Source: Levilactobacillus tongjiangensis (GTDB lineage Bacteria; Bacillota; Bacilli; Lactobacillales; Lactobacillaceae). From it: 64,000 bases of DNA. The stretch lies in assembly GCF_003946345.1 (NCBI RefSeq), contig NZ_RHNY01000006.1, positions 1-64,000 of the forward strand, written 5' to 3'. Position 1 is the first letter of the stretch, and each line of letters opens with the position of its first letter. The translations under genes and the position numbers were made by a program. The notes under the pieces were generated by a model that saw only the letters and a list, made by a program, of their open reading frames with translations, searched no databases and had not been told where the DNA came from. Below are positions 62,574 through 64,000 of this stretch, piece after piece.

Positions 62574-62967
62574 ATTTTGAAATATTAGGTGGTTGGTCGT
62601 GACATAGTAAGAGTGATTTTCAACCTGACCAACCTGATATAGGGAAATTGGTGGTTGTTAATGCAGGGTGCAAGTTAACTTTTTGCAGAATTGCTAAATT
62701 GAATTGAAGAAAAAATAATTTCTTTTTTGATTTAAAATTTCTAGTAGAAACCTGATTTTGAAAGCCAGTTTCTTCGATTGCTAAGTATTATTTGCCATAT
62801 GCCTGATACAACAAAATTTGGGTGTTGGGAGTTAGTCAGATATTGTGGAGAAGTACCACCTTAACGTTTGCCAAATTCGACTGACTCTTGGCAACCTAGT
62901 GGCGCGCCAATAAAATTTAGGAAGTACTGTCACTCAGGCATCTAATCTAACTTAGTTTTCAAGAACC

Positions 62968-63153
62968 TGTTTAACCGGAGGGGGTCAGAGGTGGAGCCAG
63001 CTGTGTCGACGGTGTTAGCCGATTTTCGGCTTACAGCGTGGGACGCGTTTGGAGACTGGTGGTTTTCCAGGCTTCAAACCGAGCCGCAGGACCGCTTTTC
63101 AGGCCGGAGGCGTTCCCCACAGCAGGCGGAATCTCTGACCGCCGCAGGTGGCT
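62968..63153 (-). repeat. Dispersed structured intergenic element, type B', copy 9
   Basis: Forward sense is the minus strand. Closing stem GGGGGTCAGAGGTGGAGCC (62980-62998) with GGCGGAATCTCTGACCGCC (63125-63143), partly mispaired. Central stem on minus: TTTGAAGCCTGG...CCAGTCTCCAAA (63078-63048). P4 (63039-63009) ACGCTGTAAGCCG with CGGCTAACACCGT. It lies downstream of rpmB in the same direction as that gene and points away from the plus-strand copy 8. Confidence 0.82.
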
Positions 63154-63324
63154 GGGTGAGACCAATTTTAAGCCTATAACGACTTGCTATTCCGGGCTTG
63201 ATAACGGTTTTCGAACTTCCAATCTTCAGTAAATAGCAGTATATTAAGTAAAAATTGACCGGCGGATACATGAAACCTTTTCACTTGAGGTTGCAGTGAT
63301 AACCGCTTTCAAGTGGAGGAGACA

Positions 63325-63365
63325 CAAAAAAAGCACGAACCAGCGAACTGGCTCGTGCTTTTTCT
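63325..63365. terminator. Terminator of rpmB
   Basis: AAGCACGAACCAG and CTGGCTCGTGCTT pair across CGAA; A-run on one side and T-run on the other allow use on the minus strand. Confidence 0.88.
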
Positions 63366-63384
63366 TATATAACCGTGTTTATAA

Positions 63385-63570
63385 CTAAACGCGGGTTACA
63401 TTACCTGATTTCAGAGTCCGGGCAGAAATCCAGACCTTCTTCGGCTTACCGTCCACCAAGATGCGAACCTTTTGCAAGTTCGGCTTCCAAGCGCGACGAG
63501 ATGAATTTAAAGCGTGGGAACGCTTGTTACCGAAGCGCGTCCGCTTACCGTTGATAAAATCCTTTGCCAT
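63385..63570 (-). CDS. rpmB: 50S ribosomal protein L28
   Basis: A 61-residue ribosomal protein beginning [20 protein letters not shown] and ending [11 protein letters not shown]. The reading frame extends 19 codons upstream, but the GGAGGG ribosome site fixes ATG 63570. Divergent from yloU, the normal Firmicute arrangement. Confidence 0.97.
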   Translation of the reverse strand: MAKDFINGKRTRFGNKRSHALNSSRRAWKPNLQKVRILVDGKPKKVWISARTLKSGNVTRV

Positions 63571-63802
63571 GGCGTAAACCCTCCTTTGTGGATTCATTAC
63601 TTTAAAAAAGCAGTGCTTTTTACTCACCTGACTAATTTACCATACTATTTTGCGGAACGCAATATTTTCTTTCAAGTAAATTTGCTTGACACTTATTTAC
63701 CGTCAGGGCGTGCTTTTAAGAGTTCCTATTTCTATTTTTGCGCGGGTTGTGGTAAGATTAATCTCTGTTAAGATTCTACAACCAGACAAGGAGGCTATTT
63801 CC

Positions 63803-64000
63803 ATGGCCGTAAAGATTAAGACTCAGTACGGAACAATTGATATCACGAATGAAGTGATTGCGACCGTAGTTGGGGGTGCCGCGACTGATAATTATGGTGT
63901 CGTGGGCATGGCAAGCAAAAATCAAATCCGTGACAACGTTAACGATATTTTACGGCGGGAGAACTACGCCCGCGGTGTTGTTGTGCGACAGGAAGAAAAT
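63803..64000 (+). CDS. yloU: Asp23/Gls24-family protein YloU (5' part)
   Basis: The first 66 codons of an Asp23-family protein, MAVKIKTQYGTIDITNEVIA then YGVVGMASKNQIRDNVNDIL, cut by the window end. The divergent rpmB neighbour and the sequence identify it as the YloU type, normally followed by the DAK-like gene fakA (yloV). Ribosome site AAGGAGG. Confidence 0.92.
   Translation, partial: MAVKIKTQYGTIDITNEVIATVVGGAATDNYGVVGMASKNQIRDNVNDILRRENYARGVVVRQEEN

Larger units (their letters stand above)
62314..63384. other. Long intergenic region thiN to rpmB with two repeat elements
   Basis: The 1071 bases hold the thiN terminator, a type B' element in plus orientation (62371-62573), about 390 bases of AT-rich sequence without a credible frame, a type B' element in minus orientation (62968-63153), and the rpmB terminator (63325-63364). 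Frames of 60-90 codons here all fall within the GC-rich repeats and lack ribosome sites. Confidence 0.75.

Noticed and set aside
1-64000. Prophage, transposase, restriction, toxin-antitoxin, CRISPR or biosynthetic cluster
   Set aside because: I looked for integrases, transposases, methylases, paired small toxin genes, Cas proteins and peptide-modifying enzymes in all frames and found none; the only mobile-like items are the short intergenic elements.

Overview
The window reads as ordinary chromosome of a low-to-middle GC Gram-positive bacterium of the family Lactobacillaceae. The evidence is the gene order (efp-asp23-nusB-folD-xseAB-ispA-tlyA-argR-recN, and gmk-rpoZ-coaBC-priA-fmt-rsmB-stp-pknB-rsgA-rpe-thiN-rpmB-yloU), a Phe T-box in front of pheST, a glnR-glnA pair behind a perfect GlnR box, an L27 with a Prp-cleaved leader, an LPQTSE sortase signal, and strong AGGAGG-type ribosome sites with many GTG/TTG starts. 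A Levilactobacillus- or Lactiplantibacillus-like species is my inference; the sequence alone does not settle it.

Layout. Bases 1-9000 hold envelope and accessory genes: two paralogous secreted proteins, a HAD phosphatase, a matrixin-type protease, a zinc alcohol dehydrogenase, an OmpR-type two-component system and a YxeA-like protein. Bases 9-25 kb are housekeeping: yidC, acylphosphatase, an rRNA methyltransferase, an HD hydrolase, an HxlR regulator, pheST, mltG, udk, greA, an IscA/HesB-like protein, a YfhO membrane protein, a class B penicillin-binding protein and rpmG. Bases 25-32 kb carry folate, rhomboid, glucokinase, rhodanese, miaA and glnRA genes. Bases 32.7-35.8 kb hold a translationally coupled three-gene unit (two proteins I do not recognise plus an all-alpha dUTPase) followed by a TetR regulator. 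Bases 35.8-47.2 kb hold rplU-prp-rpmA, pepP and the efp-to-recN block. At 47.4-49.6 kb is a CnaB/Ser-Asp-rich cell-wall adhesin, and next to it a YolD-like gene under two LexA boxes. From 50.3 kb to the end is the gmk-to-thiN block, then rpmB and the start of yloU.

The most unusual content is in the gaps between genes. I find seven essentially complete copies and one internally deleted copy of a dispersed intergenic element of about 150-205 bp (near 0.1, 18.9, 32.3, 32.5, 37.2, 40.1, 40.35, 62.45 and 63.05 kb; the 32.5 kb one is the deletion, and the 37.2 and 40.1 kb copies have eroded inner hairpins). Counted by locus, that is eight full-length elements, of which several are decayed, plus the deletion derivative. 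All can be folded with a long closing stem around an internally mismatched central stem and a 3' hairpin. Bases change in compensating pairs between copies while certain mismatches stay fixed. That is the signature of a structured RNA, or of a mobile element whose hairpins are under selection. Two loci carry the same convergent composite (type A then inverted type B) with a recognisable shared spacer. I do not recognise this family.
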